Assembly (NCBI GenBank): GCA_018292915.2
Contig: JACVVK020000088.1
Coordinates: forward strand, 851,501 to 915,500
Reading direction: 5' to 3'
Origin: Batillaria attramentaria
Taxonomy: Eukaryota > Mollusca > Gastropoda > Batillariidae
DNA: 64,000 nt
The notes under the pieces are model-generated. The model had not been told where the DNA came from, ran no database searches, and saw only the letters and a program-made list of their open reading frames with translations. Shown here in pieces: positions 12,691 to 23,861 of the stretch (position 1 is the stretch's first letter; each line of letters opens with the position of its first letter). The position numbers and the translations under genes were made by a program.

Positions 12691-13106
12691 GTAGGATGAG
12701 AATCATACAATAAGTGGCTTTCTATGCTATGTTAGCTGAATGTTCAGTGATGTGGTGGGGCTTTTTGTTTGTTTACTGGTTGTTGTTATTTTCTGGTGAG
12801 TCATGCACACAGCCATGTACGAACAATGTAGGAGGTAATTAAGTCACTGAAAGCAGAAAAGCACTGCAGACAATCAATAACAACAACTGAAATGACACTT
12901 GTCATACAATATTGTACAAAAATTTGGTCAATGACATCAAATGTTTACCGGCAAGCAAAGAGGCTGCACTGGAAAGCAGGAACTGAGAGAAGTACATGTA
13001 TCACACATGCAAGTGAACAAAAATGTCAGATCAGAATCACCAGCCCTTGCCTCCTGCCACTAATTAAGACAATACCTGAAGGAAGGTTTACAGCATATGG
13101 CTGGTG
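12690..13106. other. CRBN intron sequence, nothing recognisable
   Basis: Non-coding on both strands. Ends at the short GTGAGTGAG element insertion. Confidence 0.4.
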
Positions 13107-13169
13107 AGTGAGTGAGTGAGTTTTTAGGGCTTAAAGCCGGGCAAGCCACAAAGACTAATTCGCGGCTTT
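13107..13169 (+). mobile_element. 63-base short insert, 'GTTTTTAGGGCTTAAAGCC' family
   Basis: The insert is flanked by CAGCATATGGCTGGTG (13091-13106) and CAGCATATGGTTGGTG (13170-13185), a 16-base target duplication with one mismatch. The core GTGAGTTTTTAGGGCTTAAA is shared with longer copies at 18655-18775 and 19974-20094. It lies in the CRBN intron beyond exon 5. Confidence 0.65.
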
Positions 13170-13296
13170 CAGCATATGGTTGGTGGTTCGATCAATACCA
13201 CTTAGAGCCAAGTCACATCATGAGAGACTAAATCACTGAAACACACACTTCTAAAGCACACATCTTCTTTACTTGAAGTAATTAAGGACTGCCTAC

Positions 13297-16200
13297 CTGT
13301 CTGTTCACCATCATGTTAACAGAGGCAAGAACATTGCCATGACGATCAACTGCGGTTTTGACAACTGTATCTTGTTCAGTAGGACTGGAGCAAAACTTGT
13401 CCTGTGATGGGGGCCGTGCACCATCAAGGCATCTTGGCACAAACAGCTCAGGTAAAATTTTTACTTTTGCCATTAAAATTCTGTACAGAAAGTGAAAACA
13501 AGAATTATTTTGATCAGTCTGAAAATATCACACTGTATGCTGATGATACACTACATTTGCATCCTTCACTTTTAATGGCATTCAGCCAGACCACACTCTC
13601 AAAAGACAAGATTCATACAAACCCAGTGATCTCTCGATGAATGTTTATGACTCGGAAACGCTGTCTTCCTCGAGCCTTAGCTCTGAGTGTAGACAGACCT
13701 GTTGCTTCATCTGTCTCATTTTTCATAGAGAAAATTTCTGCTGTGCAGCCGATCTGAGCCAGGTCACTGGTGTGTTCATCTGGATCAATGCTGTTGAAGA
13801 GATGTAAAACAATTCCATCTAGTTGTATCTATTGTAGAAAGACAGCTTCAGTATGCTTTCCCCTAGTATTGTCCAAGCTGATATGGCACAGAAATCTGAC
13901 ACCTGTTGTGATATATACAAAAAAAAATTTCATTGTCAGTCTCTGCATGGTAAAAAGAAAGTTAAGCTTGCATTTACCACAGCACATATTTTCTTTGAGA
14001 GCAGCAAGCTTCACAGAGTCAACAACAGCTCTCGTGGAACAAGATGCTGCATCCTTCAGCATTTTGAGGTCATCACTATTTCAACTATAGTACTCTTGTA
14101 GAATCTGATACGTTTCCTTGTTAGTGTCCCTGTCGAATAATTGATATGGGTATTTAAGGGACAACAGGAGCTCAGAGCGCCTTACAATCAACACACGCTC
14201 ACTCACCCAGAAACACACACAAGATGCCTCCACTTATACATTTAACTACCAAAAACATATGTAGCATCATACATGGCACCCCTGCCCCTGGCTTCCACAC
14301 ACACACACACACACACGACCAGCAAGATGATGTGGCAACAACTACTGGTTGAGGGCAGTGAAGAGGTGGGTTTTCAGATTTTGCTTGAAGAATGGTTTTG
14401 TGTCTGCATATCTGATTGATTCTGGGAGACCATTCCCACAAGATGAAAAACTATGCTGACCAACGGCCTTTGTTCATGCAGACATGAGGGATCCGGAATT
14501 TCAGGATGTCAGCGGCAGCTAGAATGAAGCTGTCTAGAGGGAGTGTAAAGCTAAAGCAAAGAAGATAGATATATGGCTATACCCAGGAATATTACTATTC
14601 ACAGTCCTTTACTCTCCCGATTCTTTATTTCCAACCTGTTATAGATAATCCTCAAACCACTCCGTAAAATTTCCTACTCTGGAAATTTAAGAGTTTTGCT
14701 CTGTATGTTAGGTGTGTGCACACATCCACAATGTACAGATTAAAAAAAAATTCCGGTGGGTTTGCTACAAAGCACAACTAGAGAGGCAGAAGCCTCCATG
14801 GCTCTCTTGTGACACAGGTCAAGGTCATTCACAAGAGTATGTTTGTAAAGCTCTTATCACTATCCATTATCATGCCATGTAAAGTGTCTCTGGCGCTCTG
14901 AGTTCCTGGCAATATTACAATTTTCCCTGAAACAGTTTGTATGGCCTTGATCTTTGGTCAAGGTCATTCAAATGAGATCTCATCAATGTCTATCATCATG
15001 CCAAGTTTGATGCCTCTAGTATTTGTAGTTCCTCTAAAAACGGTAATGTTAAAATTCACAACACACAGCTTCCATGACCTTGACCTTCAGTCAAGGTCAT
15101 TCAGAAAGGTAGGTCTCATTGCTGTCTATCATCATGCCTCGTTTTGGTGCCTCTACTGTTCGTTGTTTTGGAGAAAATGCCAAGGTTAAAGTTTAAAAAA
15201 AAACAACAACACTTGCATGGCGTTGACCTTGACCAAAAGTCACTGAACACAGGTATGTCTGTAAAGGTGCTGCCAATGTCAGTCATCGCACAGTTTGATG
15301 CTTCTGATTCTTCTAGATTCTGAGAAAATGCAAATGTAAAATTTCCCAACAGACTGTTTTAAGATGGTATGTGTGCATAGGTCTTATCACTGTCTATCAG
15401 CATGCCAGGTTTGGCGCCTCTGCTGTTTCTGAGAAAATGTCAATGTTAAGGTTTCACAAAAATAGCTTGTACGGCCTTGACTTTGACACAAGGTCATTGA
15501 CTACATGTACTGGCCGGTATATCTGTAAAGTTCTTATCAATGTCTATCATCATGCAAAGTTTAAAAACTCTGGTGTTTGTAGATTACGAGAAAATGCCAA
15601 TGTAAAATTTTCACACAGACAGCTTTAGTGACCTTGACCTTGATTCAAGGTCATTCAAAATGATATGATTTAAAAGGTCTTGTGGTTGTCTATTAGCATG
15701 CCAAGTTTGGTGCCTCTGCTGTTTGTAGATTCTGAGAAAATGACAATGTTAAAGTTTTCTGCACACACACACACACACACGACGGAGGGTTATTACATAG
15801 ACTCCCATTGTTACACAATAGAGCAAAAAAAAGTTATGGTTGTGTGGACACTCTTGATATATGGTGCAGGTGTGTCCTGAAGTAAAAGGATCGGTGTGTG
15901 CAGCTGGACACCCACGTAACACAGGAAATATATCCTGAGCAACTTTCTATGACAGTCTAATCTAATCTGTACTCTAGTTTGATCCTAAACCATGGTGATC
16001 GATGTATCATGTTGATTAATGTCATGTCTATGTAAGCTTACCAGGGTCACTCTGAATCTAACTTTGATGTGTTTCTTGAGGACAGAATATGAACTGACCT
16101 GTAAGTGACCACTCCAAAGGTTTTATCTGTTTCTGCCAAGCGTCGAAGTGTTGCAACCAGTCGCTGCTGGAAGAGGTGCAAGGGGATTACTTGACCTGGC

Positions 16201-16540
16201 ACTAACACAACACCTGGTAAGGGTAACAACGGCAGTGTGACAACAGCTTCATCCTCGTGCATTGTCCGGCCACGTACATCCTCAAGGTCATCACCTAGAT
16301 ACTGTCATAAGGGGAAAAAGTCCATAATTCGTTGATCAATGTTCTGAATGCAACATACTGTAACTCAATCTGAACTCTACATACCAAAGTAAATGAAGTT
16401 CTCAAACATACAAGAACTCAGTTGTGTGGAGTGTTCAAGAAATATGTGTGGTAGAGTGAAGTCTTACTCTGTGTGATGTCTGGATAGAACCAAGCATAAC
16501 ATCATTTTGTGAGTGTGACATCATTATACTGATGACATGA

Positions 16541-16601
<61 letters not shown>

Positions 16602-17023
16602 ACATCACTGTAGTCATAACAGTTTTGTTTGCGATATCTGTCACTGTGCATTGATCACCACCACCTGCTCAAATACAATAAATAGTAAATAATGTAAATA
16701 AAACCCACTGGAACTGTCAATTTGACAACTGCATGGTCATTGTTCAAAGCCATACAAGAACCCTTGTTGTTGATGCACTCATAAAGCCAAACCCAACAGC
16801 AATGCTATATATGGATTATGCATATCTGAAAGACCCGTGTTTGTCCTGTTCACTCCACACCCACACAGATCCCAGATACTTACTGAGTGGGTTCCTGGCA
16901 AGGACTTGTCAAATGTTATTTCAGCATGCTTTCCATCCCCAGCACCATTTCTTTTGTCCTCCTTTCTCCCTTTCTCTTTTGCCATCGCAACATCCTGTTC
17001 ATTATTTTCTTCACCATCATCAG
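13297..17023 (-). CDS. CRBN: Cereblon, exons for the acidic N-terminus and LON-like domain (partial)
   Basis: Four minus-strand exons join in phase: 16884-17023 (acidic stretch then EITFDKSLPGTHS), 16099-16301 (YLGDDLEDVRGRTMHEDEAV, then VLVPGQVIPLHLFQ), 13623-13790 (IGCTAEIFSMKNE, ARGRQRFRV), 13297-13480 (GILMAKVKILPELFVPR). Order and motifs match cereblon: the FD.SLP..H.YLG start, the LON-like .PGQ.(I/L)PL.LF strand, GRQRF, and AKV.ILPE. Cereblon is the substrate receptor of the CUL4-DDB1 ubiquitin ligase; its C-terminal CULT domain binds degrons and thalidomide-type drugs. The DDB1-binding region and CULT domain are not here. The donor after 13297 (GTAGGC) opens an intron running past position 1, so the rest should lie to the left. 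AGGTCA copy B lies between exons 16099 and 13790. Confidence 0.85.
14100..14777. other. CRBN intron sequence
   Basis: No coding sign. A short (AC)n near 14300 is the only pattern. Confidence 0.35.
14778..15824 (+). mobile_element. AGGTCA-type repeat element, copy B (complete)
   Basis: Starts CTAGAGAGGCAGAAGCCTCC and ends with TTACACAATAGAGC followed by A-rich sequence. Both ends carry a GGCTCCCTTGTG-like block in opposite orientation. Internal units contain TGACCTTGACCTT..GTCAAGGTCATTC palindromes at about 14945, 15075, 15220, 15470 and 15630. Located in the CRBN intron between exons 3 and 4 as numbered here. Confidence 0.75.
16544..16599. repeat. (TG)n microsatellite
   Basis: Pure TG run in a CRBN intron. 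Confidence 0.95.
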
Positions 17024-17317
17024 CTGAAATAAAACAGTAATGTGTAGACTTGCCACAATTTTCCAATTGTTGGATACACATCAATATGTCACATCCAAAA
17101 CTTCACCCAATGATACAAGTTGCTTTTTCTAGTTTGCCTTGTTCTTCTTCCTTGAATACTTGAAAAGACAAGTAACTTGCTGCAGGTCTATCTGTGATGC
17201 TAAAGGCGACATCTCTGTAACTGAAAACTGAAAGATCACTCTCTTCAAGGTGGTCAAACAATGGACACAATGAATGTTGTCCTCCCATCTAAAATTCCTG
17301 CAAATGATTTTCTAAGT
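17024..17317 (-). other. Unassigned open stretch in CRBN intron
   Basis: On minus, 17288-17103 is open for 61 codons with coding-like composition (VFSYRDVAFSITDRPAASYL). I do not recognise it, and it has no clear acceptor or donor. It could be an exon remnant of a transposon gene. Confidence 0.25.
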
Positions 17318-17620
17318 GATTCCCCTGTTGGTGTTGTGACGTCCCAACTGAAATCTGGGAGATCTAGAGGGCCGGTGAAACATGGACTGAAATACTTTGG
17401 ATTGTACTTGTTACGAAATCGCAAGATTGGAACCCTTTGGACTGATGCTTCTCGCAGAAACGTGAAAAAAAAAAGGTTTAGCTAAAAGCTTTTTTCTTCT
17501 TCATATTAAAGCTAGTGCAGCAGTTCCTCTCATACGTGCAGTTGTTACCCTTGACAAAAAAGCCAGGATGAGGAGTAATTTGAAAGAATCTTTTCATAGC
17601 TAGGCCTCTTTGGCTTTATA
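17318..17620 (+). mobile_element. Composite 'GTTGTTTCTC' element, fragment b
   Basis: Shares the interior segments GATCTAGAGGGCCGGTGAAAC and CTTCTCGCAGAAACGTGA with copies a, g and h. Both ends are missing. Confidence 0.55.
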
Positions 17621-17778
17621 TCGATGGTGTTGTCGTGCGACCTCGTAGCCAACCCTCTGGTGCGAAAGCGCTTTTTGTGTGTGATTGTCTCTCTTTTATT
17701 TCTTCCCCATTTTTTGAAGCAGGCTCATAAGCGCAGGGAAGGTGAAAGCGGGTGATCGGTATGTCTGGCAAACCTCGA

Positions 17779-17949
17779 GTGGGTGGGTAGGTGTTTGGGG
17801 GTTTAACGTCCTTTTTCACCACATAGGGTGATATCAAAGACGGGGCAACGATGAAAAAGCCAGCACAAATATTCGGCCCCAGCCGGGATCGAACTCACGA
17901 CCTGAGCATTAGAAGTCCAACGCTCTACCATTCGACCACCCCGTCTCCC
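17779..17949 (-). mobile_element. tRNA-derived SINE, copy 1
   Basis: On minus, the tRNA-like head has an A-box-like GGTCGAATGGTAGAGCG and a B-box GAGTTCGATCC, followed by GATATCACCCTATGTGGTG and GGACGTTAAAC. It is flanked by CTGGCAAACCTCGA (17765-17778) and CTGACAAATCTCGA (17950-17963), a probable 14-base target duplication with two changes. Confidence 0.8.
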
Positions 17950-17993
17950 CTGACAAATCTCGAATCTAACAGTATGATCAAACTGTAGTAAAG

Positions 17994-18654
17994 ACAAGGA
18001 GGAACGGCCCCGTCCTACAAAGTTGTTTCTCCAAACTTCATTTTATTTTGTCTGTTTTGTTGTTATTGTTGCCGGTTCTCCCCCCTCCAAGTTCTACCAA
18101 TGACGCTAGATCCTCTACGACCTAGACCGATTAGCCACGTAACTGGGGTGGGGCCGGGTGGGGGAAGAAGGGAGAGAGAGAGGGGCAGGGAGAGAGAGAG
18201 AGGCAGAGAGAGAGGGTGGGTGGTGGGTGTTTAGGAGTTTAACATCCTTTTCCACCACATAAGGGTGATATCAAAGACGGGGCAACGAGAAAAAGGCCAG
18301 CACAAATATTTGGCCACAGCGGCCGGGATTCGAACTCTCGGCCCAAGCATTGAAAGTCCAACGCTCTACCATTCGGCCACCCTGGCTCCCCAGAGAGAGA
18401 GAGAGAGAGAGAGAGAGGGGTCAGTTCCGTGAACTAAACATTTGACGTCAGCCTCAGACAGGTCGTCATACAGAGAGAGAGAGAGATGACGTCAATTCCG
18501 TGAACTAAACTTTTGACGTCAGCCCCTAGGACTGAGATCGTCTGAGGATGCTTGTTCATGTCTTGTGATTTCCCTGTTGGCTTTGTGACTTCTCCGACCG
18601 AATTATTTTTCACATTAAATCTGGAAGATCTAGAGGGCTGATGAAATGTCGGGG
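17994..18654 (+). mobile_element. Composite 'GTTGTTTCTC' element, copy c (left part)
   Basis: Begins ACAAGGAGGAACGGCCCCGT and has the GACGTCAGCC direct repeats and GAGATCGTCTGAGGATGCTT. It stops at a short-element insertion at 18655 and does not resume. It contains SINE copy 2. Confidence 0.6.
18215..18391 (-). mobile_element. tRNA-derived SINE, copy 2, inside composite copy c
   Basis: Minus-strand SINE of the same family as 17779-17949, with B-box GAGTTCGAATCCC. It is set between (GA)n runs at the same point where copies in composites g, h and i sit. Confidence 0.8.
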
Positions 18655-18775
18655 AGTGAGTGAGTGAGTTTTTAGGGCTTAAAGCCGCACAAGCCACAAA
18701 GACTAATTCGCGGCTGAGTGTGCCTGCACTACATGAAAAAAACAAAAATGTAACGGTGGACAAAGGATGCAAACT
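18655..18775 (+). mobile_element. 121-base short insert, long form
   Basis: Begins GTGAGTGAGTTTTTAGGG and ends near GACAAAGGATGCAAACT, the same extent as 19974-20094. No clear target duplication here. Confidence 0.55.
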
Positions 18776-19394
18776 GGTCTACGGGGCAATATAAACCTAG
18801 GACATGCAGGAGACGCTGCACCTTCATGCTAATTTCTCGAACTCCCGGTTACAAAAAAGCGTAGAAAACAAATGACAATGACAACTAGGTAAAACAAAGA
18901 TAAATACTAAGCGCATATACAGCAAATATTGCAACTTATCATCTCCTAGGCGCAATAAACCAGTTCGCAGCATATGCCCAACATCACTTATTCCTAGCAA
19001 CTGGTAGTGCAGACGTGAGTGAGGAGTTAAAAAGAAGAAATATAGATGAAAGGGCCGAACTTAGAAATCAGCTGAGAGAAGAGAGGAAGTACAGAGCGGC
19101 TAAATTCGGGAGGTTTTAAAGAGAAAGATACAGGTGAATGGGCTGGTGAGGGATAGACAGAGAGGTAGGAAGGAAAATTCCTTAGTTGCCAATGAAGACA
19201 ACATGCCTGGGAGGCAGTTGGAGAACAGACCGCTCCAACACGGAACCTCCCCGCCGTGAGGCGGTTTGGGAAAACAACGCACCAGAGAGGGGTGCGTTGT
19301 GAAGGTCTTCAACATGACAGGTGTTCAGCAGCACCAGCAGGGCGCTGCGAACAAAGCCCGCCAGAATGAAGACCAGGTGGGGGGAATCCAGTGA
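18776..19394. other. Intron/intergenic sequence
   Basis: No gene recognised. 19120-19200 weakly resembles the repeat at 19395-19600 (AGGTGAATGG followed by a purine-rich stretch). Confidence 0.3.
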
Positions 19395-19603
19395 AGTCGG
19401 CCTTCAGAAATGACCCTCAGATGTCTCACTGGACCAAGGGTCAGCAGACACCCGCTTACTGACCTCCCCCCGGAAGAGATTTTAAGAGAACAGGTGAATG
19501 GACCGATGGAGGCAGAAATAAGAGTAAAGAAAGAGCAAAAGGGGTGGGCAAGCTTGGCGAAATCAGCCCCGCCGCGTGAAGGCGAGCCCATGGGGCCCCG
19601 CAA
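19395..19603 (+). repeat. Dispersed repeat, second copy inverted at 48955-49170
   Basis: Shared blocks include GGCCTTCAGAAATGACCCTC, CAGGTGAATGGACC and GAGGCAGAAATAAGA. Nature unknown; no terminal repeats are evident. It abuts or interrupts the 5' end of the pseudogene at 19604. Confidence 0.55.
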
Positions 19604-20890
19604 ATGGGTGACCGAGGCATTTACATCACATGGCATGACATGCAACTGCAACCACCACCGAGAGATGACACAAGCAGTGCAGCTGCGAGAGCCTTTGTCG
19701 AGAGCTTGCCAAAAATGCCTTCACACTACTGTCGCAAAGACACAGACAAAGTGCACTTAGAAGCTGACATTTGCTCGAAGACGCAACTGCATCGTCTTTT
19801 CCAGATGTGATGAAAAGGGGTTCAAGAGAGCCTCAAGGTCCGTTCTGAGTTGCAATTTTCAAACCCAGAAAAGATGAATATGATTTGTGCTGTCAGTATC
19901 GTCTGGGCATCGTTGATGATAATGAGTATGCAATATCATTATATGCGGAGAAAAGATGAGGCTCAGGAGGAGAGTGAGTGAGTGAGTTTTTAGGGCTTAA
20001 AGCCGCGCAAGCCACAAAGACTAATTCGCGGCTGAGTGTGCCTGGACTACATGACAAAAAACAAAAATGTAACGTTGGACAAAGGATGCAGACTGGCTCA
20101 GGAGGAGAAAATTACGCGACTAAGACTGGCAGAAGACAGAAATGACGTTTGGGTTTTAACAGTTGGTCTCCGACAGGTGTTACTGGCTCCAAAGCTGTTC
20201 GCAAATGCTAGCTACTTCAAGCAGTTCAGCTCTTGTGTCACAATTTCACCATCTTCAATCTTGCCACAAAAGATGTCATGTGTTACGTGTGGCATGAAGG
20301 GCAAGCTGATGTATCAAGCAATACCTTTGCAAGCTGCGTCTATGACTATCTTCTTCAGGCTACAAGTGACAGTCAAGTAACACTGCAGAAAATCATTCTA
20401 TTCTCTGATGGCTGCAATTATCAGAACAGGAATGCGTTGCTTTCAAACTGTCTCCTGGAGTTTTCTATACATACAGCCACTGAGGTACGGTTGTATACCA
20501 GAAGTACTTAGAGAAGGGCCATACATGGATGGAAGTCGATAGCGTCCATGCAACGGTGGGAAAACAGGCAGATATTTTGGCCTGCAGACTACGTTGAAGT
20601 TATCCTGTCCACAAAACTGATTCCAAGGTCCTACAAATGTAAGACAATGCACTTCACAGACTTCAAAGATTTTTCTCAAATGAGAAGAATCAAGAGCATC
20701 TGACCGGGAACTGGGACAGGGACCCTCAAGTCCACGATCTCAGAGCTCTCAGGTATAGCCCTGACGGGAAGAGAGCCTACAAACTCCATCATTCAGATGA
20801 CTGGAAGTCTCTGCCGCGTACGTTGGCCACGTGGAGTACAGGACAGATCCAGAATCTCTACGACAAATCAAGTAATACCGGTAATACACA
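19604..20890 (+). pseudogene. DUF7869-like transposon-derived protein, pseudogene
   Basis: Colinear blocks in changing frames: HDMQLQPPPRDDTSSAAARA (19625-19690), ADICSKTQLHRLFQ, KPRKDEYDLCCQYRLGIVDD (from about 19865), EEKITRLRLAEDRNDVW, LLAPKLFANASYF, HNFTIFNLATKDVMCYVWHE (20237-20296), ILFSDGCNYQNRNALLSN, HTWMEVDSVHATVGKQADI, and VHDLRALRYSPDGKRAYKLH near 20735. The D-GC..QNRN motif and its order match a family of metazoan proteins of RNase-H-like transposase type that I know as DUF7869; the name is from memory. A 121-base insertion with a 14-base target duplication interrupts it at 19974, and there are several frameshifts. It is not functional. Confidence 0.65.
19974..20094 (+). mobile_element. 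121-base short insert with 14-base target duplication
   Basis: GGCTCAGGAGGAGA occurs at 19960-19973 and 20095-20108. Between them is the GTGAGTGAGTTTTTAGGG family sequence. Removing insert and one duplicate restores an unbroken frame across DEAQEEK-type sequence of the host pseudogene. Confidence 0.85.
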
Positions 20891-22194
20891 ATCCGTCAGA
20901 TTCTGTGCTTTAGCCTTAGGTGACTTGAATCTCCTTCAGTGTAATCTCCTTCTCCTATCATTCAATGGCTTGACATATAAGATGAGGGCTTCCTTTCTCC
21001 CTTTAAAAAACACATGGGACATGCATTGTCGCAAGCAAACATAGCTAGGTGGAAAAGGTTACGCTCTAAGCATCCTTGTCTTTGCAGCCGGGATACTATT
21101 ACTAATTACTAGAGTATGAGTTATTGTATGGCGTGCATCATAAACTCACGCTCAACGGGAGGTCAAAACCATGCAGCTATTAACGACCTTTTGCATCTTG
21201 TTTTATGTTTGACGAATTACGAGATAACCTGATTCTGCGTTCTATTCACTCTTTACTATCCTCCAGTTTTGAGTAGCATTGCGATCAAGTAGTACATCTT
21301 TGAGTTTCCTTTGGCAGGAAGCATTATCCTGCTGATACATTTTTCAGTGAAACACTTCTGTCATTCACACTGTTTTTTTGTTTTTTTTAATATTTCATTA
21401 TTATGGCTTCATTCACTTCCAGATTGTGACAAGGAATGCTCTGGGAAGTGCCGTATTTCATGATTGGTTCTCATTAAGCATTTCATTTTGCAAATTAAAG
21501 GCATGTTATCCTAAGTCTAGTTTGACTTTCCTTTGTCACTTTGTCCTTTGTTCATTATTGTGTATTTATTTATTTTGTTTATTCCCTTTTTGCCTGTGCT
21601 TTTGTTAATGTTCAGCTTGTTGTGTGACTGCTCTCTCTCTCTCTCTCTGACAAAGAAAGTGCACATTTTCACGTATTTAATTTCAATCACAGCTGAAAAG
21701 ATTAAAATAAAGATAACTGCGTGCAGTAATGAAAAAGCAGAAATGAATCAGTCGTTCAGGTACAGAAGTCAAAATCTGACCAACCTGTATCAAAAGAAAG
21801 CAAGGTGATAAAGCTATGGAGTAATCATCAGGAGTTGGAACTGAGTACGGTAATGGCCTACGAAATTTAGCAGACACCTTTAATAGTACACAAGGAAACA
21901 TCTGAAGTGTTACTTATTCCTATTGTTCCTGTTGTATGACTGCATGTTTCAGTTGTGAAAACATCGTAACTGAGTTGTTTACGTACACAGCCGAGTCTGG
22001 AAAACCTCGCATCTGCACATTTTTTCACATAAGTACACAACCGCTAATGTTTCCAAAATAACCATCTCCTGGCATATTCTCTGTACTACGTACAGTACAT
22101 TCAAGTGTTCACATTGATATTTGTGACTGTCAAAACTATCCGAATTGTTTTTTTTTTTAAACTTGTTTTTCTTGAAATGGCAAAGAGTTGCGTT
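20891..22194. other. Intergenic/intron sequence, nothing recognised
   Basis: AT-rich, with T-rich runs and a short (CT)n at 21632. No credible exon, SINE or terminal repeat noticed. Confidence 0.35.
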
Positions 22195-22374
22195 ACGAGG
22201 TCGCACGGGAACACCATCGATATGCAAACCACCCCTACCTCAGATTTTTTTTTTTTTTTTTTTTAAAACACAAAATCTGTCAGAGCTATGCTACGAACCC
22301 ATTCAGTATAACTGGATGATCTTAAATTATAGTAAAGTCTGGTCTGAAACATGACTGGGTGATAACTCTTCTAA
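22195..22374 (+). mobile_element. Composite 'GTTGTTTCTC' element, fragment d
   Basis: Shares ATATGCAAACCACCCCTACC and the AAATCTGTCAGAGCTA segment with copies a, h and i. Runs directly into AGGTCA copy C. Confidence 0.5.
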
Positions 22375-23503
22375 CTAGAGAGGCAGAAGCCTCCATGGCT
22401 CCCTTGTGACACAGGTCAAGGTCATTCACAAGAGTATGTACAGCTCCTATCACTATCCATTATCATGCCAGTAAAGTGTCTCTGGTGCTTGAGTTCCTGG
22501 CAATATTACAATTTTCCCTAAAACAGTTTGTATGGCCTTGACCTTTGGTCAAAGTCATTCAAATAAGATCTCATCACTGTCTATCGTTATGCCACTTTGT
22601 TGCTTGCAGCGTTAAGCCTTAAATAACTATCTATCTATTATGCCAAGTTGGATGGCTCTAGTATTTGTAGTTCCTCCGAAAACGGTATATTAACATTGAC
22701 AACAGACAGCTTTAATGACCTTAACCTTCAGTCAAGGTCATTCAAAAAGGTAGGTCTCATTGCTGTCTACCACCATGCTTCGTTTGGTGCCTCTACTGTT
22801 TGTTGTTTTGGAGAAAATGCCAAGGTTAAAGTTTCCCAAAAACCGCTTGCATGGCCTTGACCTTGACTAAAAGTCACTGAACACAGGTATGTCTGTAAAG
22901 GTGTTGCCAATGTCAATCATCGCACAAAGTTTGATGCTTCTGATTCTTCTAGATTCTGAGAAAATGCAATGTAAAATTTCCCAACAGACTGCTTTAATGA
23001 CCATGACCTTGAGTCAAGGTCATTTAAAATGGTATGTGTGCATAGGTCTTATCACTGACTATCAGCATGCCAGGTTTGGCGCCTCTGCTGTTTGTTGTTT
23101 CTGAGAAAATGCCAAAGTTAAGGTTTCACAAAAATAGCTTGTATGGCCTTGACCTTGACACAAGGCCATTGACTACATGTATATCTGTTAAGTTCTTATC
23201 AATGTCTATCATCAAGCAAAGTTTCAAACCCCTGGTATTTATAGAATCTGAGTAAATGGCAATGTAAAATTTTCAAACAGAGAGCTTTAGTGACCTTGAT
23301 CTTGAGTCAAGGTCATTCAAAATGATATGTTTTGAAAGGTCTTATGATTGTCTATCTGCATGCCAAGTTTGGTGCCTCTGCTGTTTGTAGATTCTGAGAA
23401 AATGACAATGTTAAAGTTTTCTGCACACACACACACACACACAAACGGACAGACATATGATAGAGGGTTATTACATAGACTCCCATTGTTACACAATGGA
23501 GCC
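22375..23503 (+). mobile_element. AGGTCA-type repeat element, copy C (complete)
   Basis: Starts CTAGAGAGGCAGAAGCCTCC, ends TTACACAATGGAGCC plus AAAAA. It has about seven palindromic TGACCTTGA / TCAAGGTCA units and an (AC)n tract near 23425, as in copy B. Confidence 0.75.
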
Positions 23504-23504
23504 A

Positions 23505-23850
23505 AAAATTTAAAACTTGAGAAATTGTGAAAAGTACCTCTTGAGAATATGACTGCCCATTTCATCTTAAAGTACCAAGCCTTTCAACCAGGTGATTTAG
23601 GAAATATCTTCCATTACACCCAAGTTCACATACACACACACAACTCCCGCCAAAAAGAACACAGCAAGTGTGCACATAAGGTGTCTACGAGGAAGATTTT
23701 GTTATGTCACTGTGTGCATGAAAGTACATGTATGTACTGTCTGGAGAAACGTCACAGTCTTGTTTTTTTATCACTAAAACTTGCTGCTGCCACAGGGAAA
23801 TCTTCCCCATCTCGTAAAGTTGTTCTCTATAGAGAAACAACTTTAAAAAA
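23505..23850 (+). mobile_element. Composite 'GTTGTTTCTC' element, right-end fragment e
   Basis: Carries the right-hand third of the element, (AC)n then CAACTCCCGCCAAAAAGAAC, ending in the AGTTGTTCTCTATAGAGAAAC palindrome. Confidence 0.55.
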
Positions 23851-23861
23851 AATAACTTAGA

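Noticed and set aside
12892..13107. CRBN exon 6 on minus between 12690 and 13290
   Set aside because: Neither strand shows the expected W-rich or CULT-domain motifs.
17779..17949. tRNA gene
   Set aside because: A and B boxes belong to a SINE with a long non-tRNA tail, target duplications and several copies.
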